A stretch of 64,000 nt of DNA. It comes from Microcaldota archaeon (GTDB lineage Archaea > Micrarchaeota > Micrarchaeia > Micrarchaeales > CABMGC01). Under the pieces are notes generated by a model. That model ran no database searches, was not told the DNA's origin, and saw only the letters and a list, made by a program, of their open reading frames with translations. Of this stretch, positions 25,848-34,807 are shown in pieces (position 1 is the first letter of the stretch; each line of letters starts with the position of its first letter). The DNA lies in contig JAJZOD010000002.1 of NCBI GenBank assembly GCA_021852055.1, positions 43,142 through 107,141 on the forward strand. Direction: 5' to 3'. A program made the translations under genes and the position numbers.

Positions 25848-27245
25848 CTAAGCGACTGCCTTCTTATAATTGCCGTAATCCAGCAGGCCTTCAAGCGCTG
25901 TTGCTGCAGAGAGCGGCGAATCAAATACTGGCACTCCACCGCTTTCCATCATTATCTTATGCATCTGCGTGTATTCTGAGCCAATGCTTATTACTATCAT
26001 GGGCTTGTTTGCTGTCTGTTTTATTTTTATAAGCTCTGCCGCTACCTCCGAATCGGCACCAGGGGTCTGAAAAAGCACTATCACAGCTATAATGTCTGTG
26101 TTCTGGTCGCCTGCTACTGCTGCAATGGCGTCTCCGTATCTTTTTGAATCTGCATCGCCTGCGAGGTCAAGCGGGTTCCTTATATTTACTAGCTTAGGCA
26201 TGCTGGCTGTAAGTATTTTTTTTGTTGCGCCGCTGAATTCAGCAAGTGTAAGGTGTTTTGTAGACGACACAGCATCAGCCGTAAGAACTCCAGTGCCCCC
26301 TCCGTTTGTTATTATGGCTACTCTTCCGCCTGAAGGTTCAGATTCGTATGCAAATATCTTTGAATAATAGATGAGTTCGCTTATGTCATTTGCTATGACA
26401 AAGCCGAATTGTCTAAAGACAGCATCGTGCGCTTCGTAGCTTCCTGCAAGCGATGCAGTATGCGAGTGCGCAGCAGAAGCTCCTGCCGCAGTCTTTCCAG
26501 CCTTAAGCACGATTACCGGCTTTATCTTCGTTATCTTTTTTGCTATCTCTATGAACTCCTTTCCGCGCTTTATTCCCTCTATGTACATGACTATGACTTT
26601 GGTCTCGTCATCATTCATAAGATATTCAAGTATATCGACTTCATCAACCTGGGCGGCATTTCCGTATGAAAAAAACTTGGAGAGTCCGAATCCCTCTCCT
26701 GATATCAGGTCAAGCACAGTGCTTCCTACTGCTCCGCTCTGTGCTACAAAACTTACGCCACCTATCTGCGCTTTGCTGAGTTTATAAGTAGGAAGGAACA
26801 GCGTGTCTACGCGCGACCTCGGATCCATAACCCCGAGGCAGTTTGGCCCAAGCATGGCAATTCCGTACCTATCCGCAATTCTTACAATCTCGTTCTGGAG
26901 TTCAGTCTCTCCGACCTCAGAGAATCCACCACTGACAACTACTGCTGTCTTGACTTTCGCCTTTCCGCACTCTTCAAGTGCTTCAGGCACCATCTGTGCG
27001 GGTATGGCTATCACTGCAAGATCTATCCTATCTTTTATCTTCATTATGCTTGTGTATACATCAATCCCTAGTATCTTGCTGCTCGCGTCTTTGTTAACTG
27101 CGTAAAGCCTGCCTGAATAGCCCCCATTTATGTAGTTCTGCAATATTATGTGCCCTACCTTCTCGGAGTCATGGGAAGCGCCTATAACAGCGACACTTTT
27201 CGGTTTCAGCATTGGCCCAAGGTCAAACTTCTTTCTGGAAACCAT
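25848..27245 (-). CDS. acdA: ADP-forming acyl-CoA synthetase, alpha subunit
   Basis: Converts acetyl-CoA (or another acyl-CoA), ADP and phosphate to the free acid and ATP. The 465 residues comprise an N-terminal CoA-binding domain (VAVIGASHDSEKVG), a succinyl-CoA-ligase-like domain and the phospho-histidine in AHSHTASLAGS. The ATG at 27245 follows GGTGTGA. It overlaps or abuts the stop of the beta-subunit gene upstream, giving an acdB-acdA operon. Suggests energy conservation by substrate-level phosphorylation. Confidence 0.92.
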   Translation of the reverse strand: MVSRKKFDLGPMLKPKSVAVIGASHDSEKVGHIILQNYINGGYSGRLYAVNKDASSKILGIDVYTSIMKIKDRIDLAVIAIPAQMVPEALEECGKAKVKTAVVVSGGFSEVGETELQNEIVRIADRYGIAMLGPNCLGVMDPRSRVDTLFLPTYKLSKAQIGGVSFVAQSGAVGSTVLDLISGEGFGLSKFFSYGNAAQVDEVDILEYLMNDDETKVIVMYIEGIKRGKEFIEIAKKITKIKPVIVLKAGKTAAGASAAHSHTASLAGSYEAHDAVFRQFGFVIANDISELIYYSKIFAYESEPSGGRVAIITNGGGTGVLTADAVSSTKHLTLAEFSGATKKILTASMPKLVNIRNPLDLAGDADSKRYGDAIAAVAGDQNTDIIAVIVLFQTPGADSEVAAELIKIKQTANKPMIVISIGSEYTQMHKIMMESGGVPVFDSPLSAATALEGLLDYGNYKKAVA

Positions 27246-27247
27246 TT

Positions 27248-27862
27248 TCACACCAATACCCTTATGTCAACCACGTCATAGCTGGTCTCTCTTATAATTG
27301 CTGGATTAAGGTCAAGCTCTTTTATATCCTGGTTGTCTACCAGCAGGCTGGACACTTTCAGCAACATGTCTTCCAGCATCTTTTCAGACTTGCCTTTATA
27401 GCTTATTACTCCCCCGGATCTTAGCTGTGCTATCATCTCTCTTGCATCGTATCTGCTTATAGGGCACACCCTTATTGCAAAATCCCTAAACGCTTCAACG
27501 TATATGCCGCCCAAGCCTATAAGCACGAGCTTTCCGAACTGTGGGTCATCTCTGCCTCCGAGTATTATCTCTATACCGTTTTCTGCCATCTTCTGCGCTA
27601 TTATTTTATACGGCTTGATATGTTCAGCCTTCTTTTTAAGTTCTGTGTACGCTTTTGATATGCTCTCCCTTCCGGCAAGCCCGGTTTTAACAAGCCCTGC
27701 CTTGGATTTGTGCAGCTCCTTGTCTGATATCACTTTCAGCACAATGGGTTTTCCGGCGGAGAAGCCAACAGCCTCTTCAAAACTATCAACGTACGCGCTA
27801 TCTATGCTCCTTATCCCATATTTGTCAAGGATTTTTTTAGCCTTAAAATACTCCATTTGCAT
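27248..27862 (-). CDS. acdB: ADP-forming acyl-CoA synthetase, beta subunit (ATP-grasp)
   Basis: About 204 residues of ATP-grasp fold: PIVLKVISDKELHKSKAGLV, the GGRDDPQFGKLVLIGLGGIYVE catalytic segment and ELDLNPAII at the C terminus. It partners the alpha subunit encoded directly downstream. Start taken at ATG 27862; a TTG at 27868 and an ATG at 27856 are alternatives. Confidence 0.92.
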   Translation of the reverse strand: MQMEYFKAKKILDKYGIRSIDSAYVDSFEEAVGFSAGKPIVLKVISDKELHKSKAGLVKTGLAGRESISKAYTELKKKAEHIKPYKIIAQKMAENGIEIILGGRDDPQFGKLVLIGLGGIYVEAFRDFAIRVCPISRYDAREMIAQLRSGGVISYKGKSEKMLEDMLLKVSSLLVDNQDIKELDLNPAIIRETSYDVVDIRVLV

Positions 27863-27900
27863 AAACAATCAAGCCCACAATGAATCAGCTTCAGGCGCAG

Positions 27901-28644
27901 CTACGATATCCTTCTTGTCAGAACGTAAAGTACTACAAGCACTACTATCAGTATGCCTATTATGATCCACTTTTTCTTCTCGCTTTTAAGCCCTGCCTGC
28001 TGGTTCTGCTGAATCGGACTAGGCTGTGGCGCAGGCTGAGAATAAGGCTGCTGCACGTTCTGCTGCGGTATCTGCGCTGCTGATTGCGTCTGTGTCTGCT
28101 GCTTGACTACCTGTTGTGTAGTCTGCTGGGCAGCTGCCTGGATGCCTAAAGCGGGTCCTGTTGCTGCCACTGTTGCCTGCGACTGCATCGGCCCGCTTTT
28201 TGCCTGCAGAAAGCCTTTTTCCGTAAGCATAAGATCTACATTGCCGTTTTTAAGGTCATATATAATGAATCCCTGTTTGCTCTCTTTGTACAGCCTCATT
28301 GCCAAATCCCTCGAGTTTATGTTTAATGTATTCTGGAGCTCCAAAGGAAGGCGCCTGCCTCCTGAGAGCTGTTCTAGTATATGCGCATCCAGCTGGTCAT
28401 ACGGTGCTGATGTCTTCGATTCCGCCTCTGTGAGCAGTGCCTTGCCTGCGTCTGTTATGTTTATGCCATTCGGGCCTGGATAATAAGCAGTAAATTCAAT
28501 AAGGCCTTTCTGTTTCATAGAGCCTGCAATATTTGAGGCATCGAATATGCTTGCATTCATTATGCCACCGAGCTTTTCAAGCGGCGTGCCGGGCGTTATT
28601 TTCAGCAAAACTGCAATATCCATAAAATTTATTTCGTCTGCCAT
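27901..28644 (-). CDS. Tail-anchored protein with winged-helix domains and Gln-rich linker
   Basis: 247 residues in three parts. Residues 1-155 look like two winged-helix units (MDIAVLLKITPGTPLEKLGGIMN; GINITDAGKALLTEAE; ILEQLSGGRRLPLELQNTLNI; VDLMLTEKGFLQAK). Residues about 160-220 are Gln/Pro/Ala-rich and disordered. A single hydrophobic helix (WIIIGILIVVLVVLYVL) then ends in TRRIS. The topology implies a DNA-binding head tethered to the inner face of the membrane. I do not recognise a named family. Confidence 0.7.
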   Translation of the reverse strand: MADEINFMDIAVLLKITPGTPLEKLGGIMNASIFDASNIAGSMKQKGLIEFTAYYPGPNGINITDAGKALLTEAESKTSAPYDQLDAHILEQLSGGRRLPLELQNTLNINSRDLAMRLYKESKQGFIIYDLKNGNVDLMLTEKGFLQAKSGPMQSQATVAATGPALGIQAAAQQTTQQVVKQQTQTQSAAQIPQQNVQQPYSQPAPQPSPIQQNQQAGLKSEKKKWIIIGILIVVLVVLYVLTRRIS

Positions 28645-28755
28645 GTATATACCCTGTTAGGAATAGATATAAATAAATAAGAACAAATAAAAACTATTGG
28701 TATTGCTGGTTGCATATGCATATAATAGTATAATGCTCAAAATAACAGTGATTTA

Positions 28756-30006
28756 TTGGAAATAAGATTTTTAGGAGGCGCAAGTGAAGTAGGAAGGTCA
28801 GGTATACTTCTTAAAGGAAGCAAGAAAATACTCATGGATTATGGGCTTAAGGTAAACGAGAGGCTAGAATACCCGCTGCCTGCGGGGCAGATAGACGCTT
28901 TTATATTAAGCCATGCGCATCTAGACCACTGTGGAAATGCGCCTGCGCTTTACCATGACGGGCTTCCGATAGCATTTGGTACCTCCCCGACGCTTGACAT
29001 ATCAAGCCTGCTTATAGAAGATTCGATAAAAATAAACCGCCAGAACAAGACAAAAGGTCACTACAGCAAAAAAGAAGCCCAGCTTTTTTCAAGGAGCTAC
29101 ATGTCGTATCCATATCACACGCGCATAGACTACTCCGACTACAACATAACATTTTATGATGCCGGCCACATAGCAGGAAGCGCAGTTACAAAGCTTGAGA
29201 ACAATAAAACCGGGAAAAATATAGTTTATACTGGCGACTTCAAAAGGGAGCAGCAGACTCTCCACGAGGGTGCAGAGATAGTAAAGGCTGACACACTGAT
29301 CATAGAGTCGACTTATGGGGCAAGGGATCACCCGGACAGGGAGTCGCTGATAAAACTTTTCATATCCAATATAAAGGAGATAATAGAAAACAATGGCACT
29401 GCGCTGCTTCCTGCGTTTGCAGTAGGCAGGTCTCAGGAACTTCTTGCCATACTGCACAAGTATAAATTATCCGGGCAGACTTACATGGACGGAATGTCGA
29501 GAAAGGCAACAGAGATAGCTTTAAGACACAAGGAGTTTATCAAGAATGGATCACTTCTTGCAGAAGCAGTAAGCAATACTGTCCAGATAGCGAAACCGCA
29601 AGACCGCGCTGATGCTCTTCACGGCGGCAATATAATAATAACCACTGCAGGCATGCTTAATGGGGGGCCTGTGCTTGATTATATTACTAAGCTTAACAGC
29701 AGGTCAATGGTTTTTCTTACAGGTTACCAGGCTGAAGGCACAAACGGCCGCAAGCTTCTCGATGAAAGGCCGCTTGACATAGACGGAAGGAAGTTTGCAG
29801 TAAGAACTCCCTTCGCATTTTATGACTTCTCCGCTCATGCGGGCCAGGCAGACCTATACGAGTACGTAAAGGGCGCTGATCCTGAGCGTGTTATCTGCGT
29901 CCACGGAGATGAGGACGCTTCCCAGGCATTCAAAGAGTGGCTTGAGCTTGAAGGCTACGAAGCCTACGCTCCAAAAGTCGGCGAGAGCATAAAGATCGAT
30001 TTTTGA
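28756..30006 (+). CDS. Beta-CASP metallo-beta-lactamase RNase (aCPSF2/RNase J-like)
   Basis: 416 residues. The metal-binding HAHLDHCG, the downstream Asp in YTGDFK, STYG, the beta-CASP motifs PAFAVGRSQE, TTAGMLNGGP, and FSAHAGQADL with the final CVHGDEDA are all there. No N-terminal KH domains, so it is the short type rather than FttA/aCPSF1. Acts as an RNA endo- or 5'-exonuclease. Start is TTG at 28756, with CAGTGAT as Shine-Dalgarno. Confidence 0.9.
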   Translation: MEIRFLGGASEVGRSGILLKGSKKILMDYGLKVNERLEYPLPAGQIDAFILSHAHLDHCGNAPALYHDGLPIAFGTSPTLDISSLLIEDSIKINRQNKTKGHYSKKEAQLFSRSYMSYPYHTRIDYSDYNITFYDAGHIAGSAVTKLENNKTGKNIVYTGDFKREQQTLHEGAEIVKADTLIIESTYGARDHPDRESLIKLFISNIKEIIENNGTALLPAFAVGRSQELLAILHKYKLSGQTYMDGMSRKATEIALRHKEFIKNGSLLAEAVSNTVQIAKPQDRADALHGGNIIITTAGMLNGGPVLDYITKLNSRSMVFLTGYQAEGTNGRKLLDERPLDIDGRKFAVRTPFAFYDFSAHAGQADLYEYVKGADPERVICVHGDEDASQAFKEWLELEGYEAYAPKVGESIKIDF

Positions 30007-30155
30007 TTTATCTGCACTGCTGGATAAAGGCCTGTTGTTTATTTTATATAAAAGGTATCACCAAATTTAAAATTTAAATCCCTGTCGGCAAATGTACGAT
30101 ATTGTACAAAAGCGTTAAATACACTAACCCTGAAAAGACAAGACAATGTGATATC

Positions 30156-30377
30156 ATGTCAAAAAGAAAAACAGCGGAACATCATGGAACCCCTGAGTTA
30201 AGCCGAAGATCCTCCAATGCGCTACTTGCAGATGCGCTACGCGGAGCGCCATCTCTACTAAATGTTTCAACTGTTGTATATGGCATTCACAGAAAATCCG
30301 AAGAGGTCCACTGCTATCCACATGAATCCGGGATAACATACATAAGGCAAGACGCTGGAGAATTCCTGTTTGATTAA
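30156..30377 (+). CDS. Small unknown protein
   Basis: 73 residues starting MSKRKTAEHHGTPELSRRSS. ATG at 30156 follows TGTGATATC, a Shine-Dalgarno pattern used elsewhere here. Basic N terminus, no membrane segment, no recognised domain. The stop is 6 bp from a TnpB-end-like relict (30383-30428), so the gene may be close to an old insertion site. Confidence 0.5.
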   Translation: MSKRKTAEHHGTPELSRRSSNALLADALRGAPSLLNVSTVVYGIHRKSEEVHCYPHESGITYIRQDAGEFLFD

Positions 30378-30382
30378 CGCAC

Positions 30383-30428
30383 GAATGCAAAGGAAGCTCA
30401 CACAGTTCACTGGTGGGAGGATGTCACC
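30383..30428 (+). repeat. Relict IS200/IS605 (TnpB) right end, copy A
   Basis: This 46-bp stretch matches 52612-52655 closely: both begin GAATGCAAAGGAAGC and end GGATGTCACC, with a CAC...GTG hairpin between. In frame it reads NAKEAHTVHW, similar to the KEAH-type C-terminal tail of TnpB proteins. No intact transposase is adjacent, so it is a leftover end. Confidence 0.5.
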
Positions 30429-30504
30429 AATAGCTCAGGATTAATGAAAAATAAAAGGAGCAGTGAATAAACGGGGCATATTCTGCCCCAGGTTAAAAAC
30501 CAAA

Positions 30505-30858
30505 TTACATCTCTTCGTCTTCAGAAGGCTCTTCATCATCTGAAGCCTTGGCTGAAGGCCCAGAGCCCTTTCCAATAACCTCTATCTTTCCATATTTACC
30601 TGTAGAAAGCTGAGGCGTGCCGCGGAATTCGCCGACATAGCCATTGGTTATCTTTACCTTGTCTCCAACGTTAACATTTGCTATATCATTGCCCCAGAGC
30701 GATATCGCTATAGTGCCTGTATCATCCTTGAGCACTGCATTTGCTACGTTGAGCCTCTTGCCGTACTTAGTTATGACCTCTCTAGGCTCGTCCTTTTCCG
30801 AGACCTCCGCTTCAAGCTCTACGCCTGTGGCTCCTGCTTTTAGTTCGCTTATGTTCAT
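30505..30858 (-). CDS. ssb: Single-stranded DNA-binding protein, OB fold (RPA-like)
   Basis: 117 residues: one OB fold (residues about 5-90, including VLKDDTGTIAISLWGNDIANVNVGDKVKI and YVGEFRGTPQLSTG) and a disordered acidic tail (DDEEPSEDEEM), the layout of crenarchaeal-type SSB. Binds ssDNA during replication and repair; the acidic tail recruits partners. TTGGTGAATCA before the ATG gives a strong ribosome site. The gene stands alone. Confidence 0.88.
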   Translation of the reverse strand: MNISELKAGATGVELEAEVSEKDEPREVITKYGKRLNVANAVLKDDTGTIAISLWGNDIANVNVGDKVKITNGYVGEFRGTPQLSTGKYGKIEVIGKGSGPSAKASDDEEPSEDEEM

Positions 30859-30920
30859 TGATTCACCAAAGAATATAGAAAATAGATTCTATAAGTAAGC
30901 TTTTACAATAAGAAAATATA

Positions 30921-31241
30921 TTAATGTTTGTCTGGTTCCAAGGAATACTGCTTTGCGCACTCTTTAAGGGTTTTCAGTGTTCCTGAAATCTTTATCGTTC
31001 TAAAGCCTATGCCCTGTACATGTGCAAAAGAAAGGGCTAGAACAGCGTTCTTTTCAAAGCCCCTATTTACCCTTACGGCAAAAAGCCTGCCATATTGCGC
31101 AACAACCTTTGGAGATGCATTTGTGTAAGTTATCTGCCCCAGTATCCTCAGGAGCTCTGCCTCAAGCATGGTAAAAATCTGCCTTGCTTCTGTGGAAGAG
31201 GGTTCTACAAGTATATATCTGCTCTTCCTTTTAGTTATCAT
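30921..31241 (-). CDS. rnp2: RNase P protein component 2 (Pop5/Rnp2)
   Basis: 106 residues, family-typical length. Starts MITKRKSRYILVEP and shows AVRVNRGFEKNAVLALSFA in the core. Pairs with Rpp30 to form the Pop5-Rpp30 heterotetramer that activates the RNase P RNA for 5' tRNA maturation. Directly downstream of rnp3 with no gap. Confidence 0.92.
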   Translation of the reverse strand: MITKRKSRYILVEPSSTEARQIFTMLEAELLRILGQITYTNASPKVVAQYGRLFAVRVNRGFEKNAVLALSFAHVQGIGFRTIKISGTLKTLKECAKQYSLEPDKH

Positions 31242-31733
31242 CTAATCACCTATACTGCCCAGCATCGCCTTTGCCTCTGTTTCGTTGGCGCCCAGGAACC
31301 TTGCAAGTTCAAACATCTGCATTGAAGACAAGAGCCCATTATCACCATCTGCAAGGCTTATTATAGCCATTTCAGCTCCAGATTTCTTGCTATATGCAAA
31401 TATAGACCTCAACCTGTAGACATTTCTCATAAAAGTAGGCCCTGAGGCTTGCGTAATCTCCGAAACCGGCATAATCACGAGCTTGCCATTCGATGCTGCT
31501 TTCTCCAGGGTTTTTTTAATCAGCTCGTTTCCCTTGAATATTACCCCGCGGCAGTTGATGTCACCCAAAGCCTTGAAGATTGTTCCAGGCTCCGCGCTTC
31601 TCAGAATATAACTCCTATCCACCGGCCGTTCAACTATCCCGATGTCGCATGCAGCAAAAATCTTCTTATACCCGAGCTTTGCTGCAAGCGTATTATCAAT
31701 ATGCTGCATTGCAACAAGGTCATAATATTTCAT
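31242..31733 (-). CDS. rnp3: RNase P protein component 3 (Rpp30/Rnp3)
   Basis: 163 residues of TIM-barrel Rpp30 type, shorter than many relatives (about 210-230). Recognisable features: MKYYDLVAMQ, a central SEITQASGPTFMRNVYRLRSIFAYSKKSGAEMAIISLAD and the C-terminal MFELARFLGANETEAKAML. Forms a two-gene operon with rnp2. ATG at 31733 is taken rather than the TTG immediately before it. Confidence 0.9.
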   Translation of the reverse strand: MKYYDLVAMQHIDNTLAAKLGYKKIFAACDIGIVERPVDRSYILRSAEPGTIFKALGDINCRGVIFKGNELIKKTLEKAASNGKLVIMPVSEITQASGPTFMRNVYRLRSIFAYSKKSGAEMAIISLADGDNGLLSSMQMFELARFLGANETEAKAMLGSIGD

Positions 31734-32030
31734 CAAACCACTTCATATCAAGGCAGCATGTGCGGCATCCGCAATCATTAACTATGTTGATTTCCTCAGC
31801 AAGCAGTATTTACAGACTCCAGTTATCATTGAATAAAAAGATATTTGTGTATTTGCTACAAGCTGTATCTATAATCTACATAGATCCGCTGTGAATAATA
31901 AAATGCTACGGATCCATAGCTGTTGTATAAACCAATAGTTGAAGAACCGCCAAGATTGAGCTTATGGGGCGTTCATGCAAATAATGCCCATATTCAATTT
32001 ACTTTATTCCAAAAACAAGCGGCCTTCGCT
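31734..32030. other. Intergenic region between divergent-facing units
   Basis: About 300 bp upstream of rnp3 and beyond the stop of the DRG gene. It contains AT-rich promoter-like sequence next to rnp3 and a GGATC-type partial inverted repeat around 31885-31915. I see no convincing ORF, tRNA or larger structured RNA. Confidence 0.5.
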
Positions 32031-33131
32031 TTATTTGTCGAAAACAAGGGTTACAATGTCTCCATCCACAAGTACATGCTCCTTTCCAACTCGCTGATTG
32101 CCGAATTTTACGCTTTTCCCTGTAACGTACGCGTGCCGCAGCCTGTTCGCTGTTTTAGAGTGTAGCTTTTTTGCAACATCCATCACTTCGGAGTTCTTTC
32201 TCAAGAGCAGGGGTTTATCCATATCCGGCGGGCCCGTCTTTGGCTTCAGATAAATGCGCATAATGTCAAGCTTTGCAAACATTGCCTCTTTTGCCTCTTC
32301 AAGATGCTCCCCTGTTGATGCACTTATCTCTACAACTGTCATCCCTGTTGTCTTCCTGAGCTCTTTGGCGACAGCGCTCGAATATGCCTTGTCGACGGTG
32401 TCTATCTTATTTAGCAGAACTATCGCATCTATGTAAGTTATGCTGTCGTCGAGCACATCTGAAAAGTCCTCCAGGCTTGCATCCTGGTAAAATATCACAT
32501 TTGCATTGTACATTTTGACCTCTCCAAGCAGGCTTACAATATCCTGTTTTACTGGCACCTTGTGGCCGTTAGCCTCTATATCAATGCCTCCTGCCTTACG
32601 CTTTTCTATCTTTATGCTGGGCCTTTTAATGTTTGCCCTTATGTCAAGGGAGTACAGCTCATCCAGAAGCTTGTAAAGCTGCACCGGACTATTTATGTCA
32701 ACCATAAAAACGAGCAGATCTGCGACTCGTATAACGCTTACTATCTTTCTTCCTCCCCCTTTACCTACGCTGGCACCTTCTATAAGTCCTGGAACATCCA
32801 ATATCTGTATCTGCGCACCTTTGTAATTAAGCATTCCAGGAACAACAGTTAAGGTTGTGAATGCATAATCTGCTACTTTTGACTCGGCATTTGTTATCGC
32901 ACCAAGGAGCGAGGATTTGCCTGTATTGGGAAATCCCACAAGTGCAACTGTGGCATCGCCATTTTTTCTCACAGCAAAGCCTATCCCCCCAGAGCCTTTC
33001 TTCTCTCCAAGCTCTTTTTTGATCTTAGCTATTTTTTTCCTCAGTATTCCTAAGTGCTTATTAGTTGCCTTGTTGTACTTTGTCTTGGAGTACTCCTCCC
33101 TAAGTTCTTCAAGCTTGCTTTCAAGTGTCAT
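32031..33131 (-). CDS. DRG-type GTPase with TGS domain
   Basis: 366-residue Obg/DRG family GTP-binding protein. A basic helical N terminus precedes the G domain: G1 GFPNTGKSS, G3 DVPGLIEGAS, G4 NKID. The C terminus is a TGS domain (IYLKPKTGPPDMDKPLLL to HVLVDGDIVTLVF). Archaeal DRG proteins act on translating ribosomes; the exact role is not known. No neighbours on the same transcript are evident. Confidence 0.94.
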   Translation of the reverse strand: MTLESKLEELREEYSKTKYNKATNKHLGILRKKIAKIKKELGEKKGSGGIGFAVRKNGDATVALVGFPNTGKSSLLGAITNAESKVADYAFTTLTVVPGMLNYKGAQIQILDVPGLIEGASVGKGGGRKIVSVIRVADLLVFMVDINSPVQLYKLLDELYSLDIRANIKRPSIKIEKRKAGGIDIEANGHKVPVKQDIVSLLGEVKMYNANVIFYQDASLEDFSDVLDDSITYIDAIVLLNKIDTVDKAYSSAVAKELRKTTGMTVVEISASTGEHLEEAKEAMFAKLDIMRIYLKPKTGPPDMDKPLLLRKNSEVMDVAKKLHSKTANRLRHAYVTGKSVKFGNQRVGKEHVLVDGDIVTLVFDK

Positions 33132-33311
33132 AGAAGGATATCTCGCAATAAAGTTTTAAATACAGCTGGAAAAGGTGCTACGGCCGTGGTTCTGCGTGAC
33201 ATAATACTACTCTACAAGATGCGATAATTCTATATAAGCCCGTATACCGTGATAATTAAATGCTTAACAATATTTTAAATATGCGCTAATTTTATCTACA
33301 TCGTGAAATAA

Positions 33312-33398
33312 ATGGCAAAGAAAGCAAAGAAGTCTACGAAGTCTAAGAAGACGTCGAAAAAATCAAAGACTTCGAAAAGACGCAGTACCAGAAGATAA
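33312..33398 (+). CDS. 28-residue Lys/Ser/Thr/Arg-rich peptide
   Basis: Encodes MAKKAKKSTKSKKTSKKSKT and then SKRRSTRR. 17 of 28 residues are Lys or Arg and there are no acidic or aromatic residues. The gene unit is convincing: TATA-like TTTTAAATATG (about 33273-33283), GTGA five bases before the ATG, and a T-rich terminator directly after the stop (33399-33431). The composition resembles histone H1 tails or tiny ribosomal proteins such as eL41, but the sequence is not eL41. Nucleic-acid binding is likely; specific role unknown. Confidence 0.7.
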   Translation: MAKKAKKSTKSKKTSKKSKTSKRRSTRR

Positions 33399-33431
33399 AC
33401 TTTTTTGATTTTTTCTTTTTCTTATTTTGTA
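33399..33431 (+). terminator. T-rich terminator
   Basis: Several runs of T (TTTTTT, TTTTTT, TTTTT, TTTT) follow the small basic peptide gene within 35 bp. Archaeal RNA polymerase terminates at such U-tracts without a hairpin. It also separates this gene from the convergent srp54. Confidence 0.7.
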
Positions 33432-33440
33432 TTTTTGAAC

Positions 33441-34745
33441 TTATCCCATATTCATAAATTTTGACAGATTCTTCTTGACGTTCCTGTCGTTTTTGAACAT
33501 CTCGTACATTTTTTTCATTTTATTGAAGTCGCTAATCAGCATGCGCACGTCTTTTTCACTGGTGCCGCTGCCTTTTGCTATTCTGACTATCCTTCCATGC
33601 TCCTTGAGCAGTTTATCCTCTTGCCTCTCCGATAAAGTCATCGAACCGATTATGGCTTTATATCTTCCTAGTTTGTTTTCACCCTCATCAACAACATTCT
33701 TAGGCACGTCGGCCATGCCTAGCATACCGAGCATATTTTTCATGGGGCCCATCTTCTGCATAGCCTTCAGTTGCGTATAAAATGTATCAAAGTTTAGCTT
33801 CTCTGCGTTCATGTCCTCTGGTTTTATCTTTGCTTCTTGGATCGCTTCATTCACGTTCTTTACAAGAGACTCTATATCAGGTATGCCAAGCAGCCTGCCT
33901 ACAAATTTTTCGGAATTATACAGTTCAAGGGCATTCATCTTCTCCCCGGTTCCTATGAAAGTGACGCGTGCATTAGCTGCGCTGACTGCACTAAGCGCAC
34001 CGCCGCCTTTTCCGGAGCCGTCCATCTTAGTGACTATGACGCCATTTATTCCGATTGCGTCATTGAACTCTCTTGCCTGTTTGCCTGCCACCTGTCCTGT
34101 ATCTGCATTGATAACAAGAAACTTCTCTTCAGGCTTGAACTCGCCTGTTATCTGCTTAAGTTCGCGTACAAGATTATCATCAAAAGCACTTCTTCCGCTG
34201 GAGTCGCAGATAATTACCTTCCTGTCCTTCATCGCCTTTAAGCCTTCCTTAACTATGCTCCCCGCGTTCTTCTCGCTCTTTATGCCGAAGAACTGAACAT
34301 TAACCTGCTTCGCAAGCGTTTCCAACTGTTCGTATGCTGCAGGTCTGGAAACGTCGCAGCATATCAACCCAACGCTAAGCCCTCTGTCTTGATAAAACTT
34401 TGCCAATTTTGCAGATGTCGTTGTTTTTCCAGAGCCGTACATGCCTACAAGAAGCACACGCTTTGGGATTATCTCTGGCTCGTAACCCCTCCCCATGAGC
34501 TTTACCAACTCCTCGTAAACCATGTTTGTTATATAATCTTTTGCTGTAACCCCCTCCGGCAGCTTCTCCTTTGTAGCTGCTTCTTCAATCCTTTTAGTGA
34601 ATGATGCCACGAGCGATACGTCAACGTCTGAAGATATCATCGCGCGCTGCAGCTCCTTGTTAAACTCGCGTATTGTCTTAAGGTCTATTATCGTAGCCCC
34701 CCTCAGTTTTGCAATTGCTTTTCTAAGCCCTTCTCCAAGGTCCAT
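33441..34745 (-). CDS. srp54: Signal recognition particle GTPase SRP54
   Basis: 434 residues: N domain, G domain and Met-rich M domain (KMGPMKNMLGMLGM to SKFMNMG). G motifs: GMYGSGKTTTSAKLA, TKMDGSGKGGGALSA, GTGEKMNALE. The usual DTAGR reads DSSGR, a conservative change at a key turn. Delivers ribosomes making membrane proteins to the translocon, together with 7S RNA, which I do not see in this window. Confidence 0.96.
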   Translation of the reverse strand: MDLGEGLRKAIAKLRGATIIDLKTIREFNKELQRAMISSDVDVSLVASFTKRIEEAATKEKLPEGVTAKDYITNMVYEELVKLMGRGYEPEIIPKRVLLVGMYGSGKTTTSAKLAKFYQDRGLSVGLICCDVSRPAAYEQLETLAKQVNVQFFGIKSEKNAGSIVKEGLKAMKDRKVIICDSSGRSAFDDNLVRELKQITGEFKPEEKFLVINADTGQVAGKQAREFNDAIGINGVIVTKMDGSGKGGGALSAVSAANARVTFIGTGEKMNALELYNSEKFVGRLLGIPDIESLVKNVNEAIQEAKIKPEDMNAEKLNFDTFYTQLKAMQKMGPMKNMLGMLGMADVPKNVVDEGENKLGRYKAIIGSMTLSERQEDKLLKEHGRIVRIAKGSGTSEKDVRMLISDFNKMKKMYEMFKNDRNVKKNLSKFMNMG

Positions 34746-34807
34746 AATTCCACAGCAATAATAAGTATTTTATAACTTATATGCATAACACCTATTTAAA
34801 GTAATAC

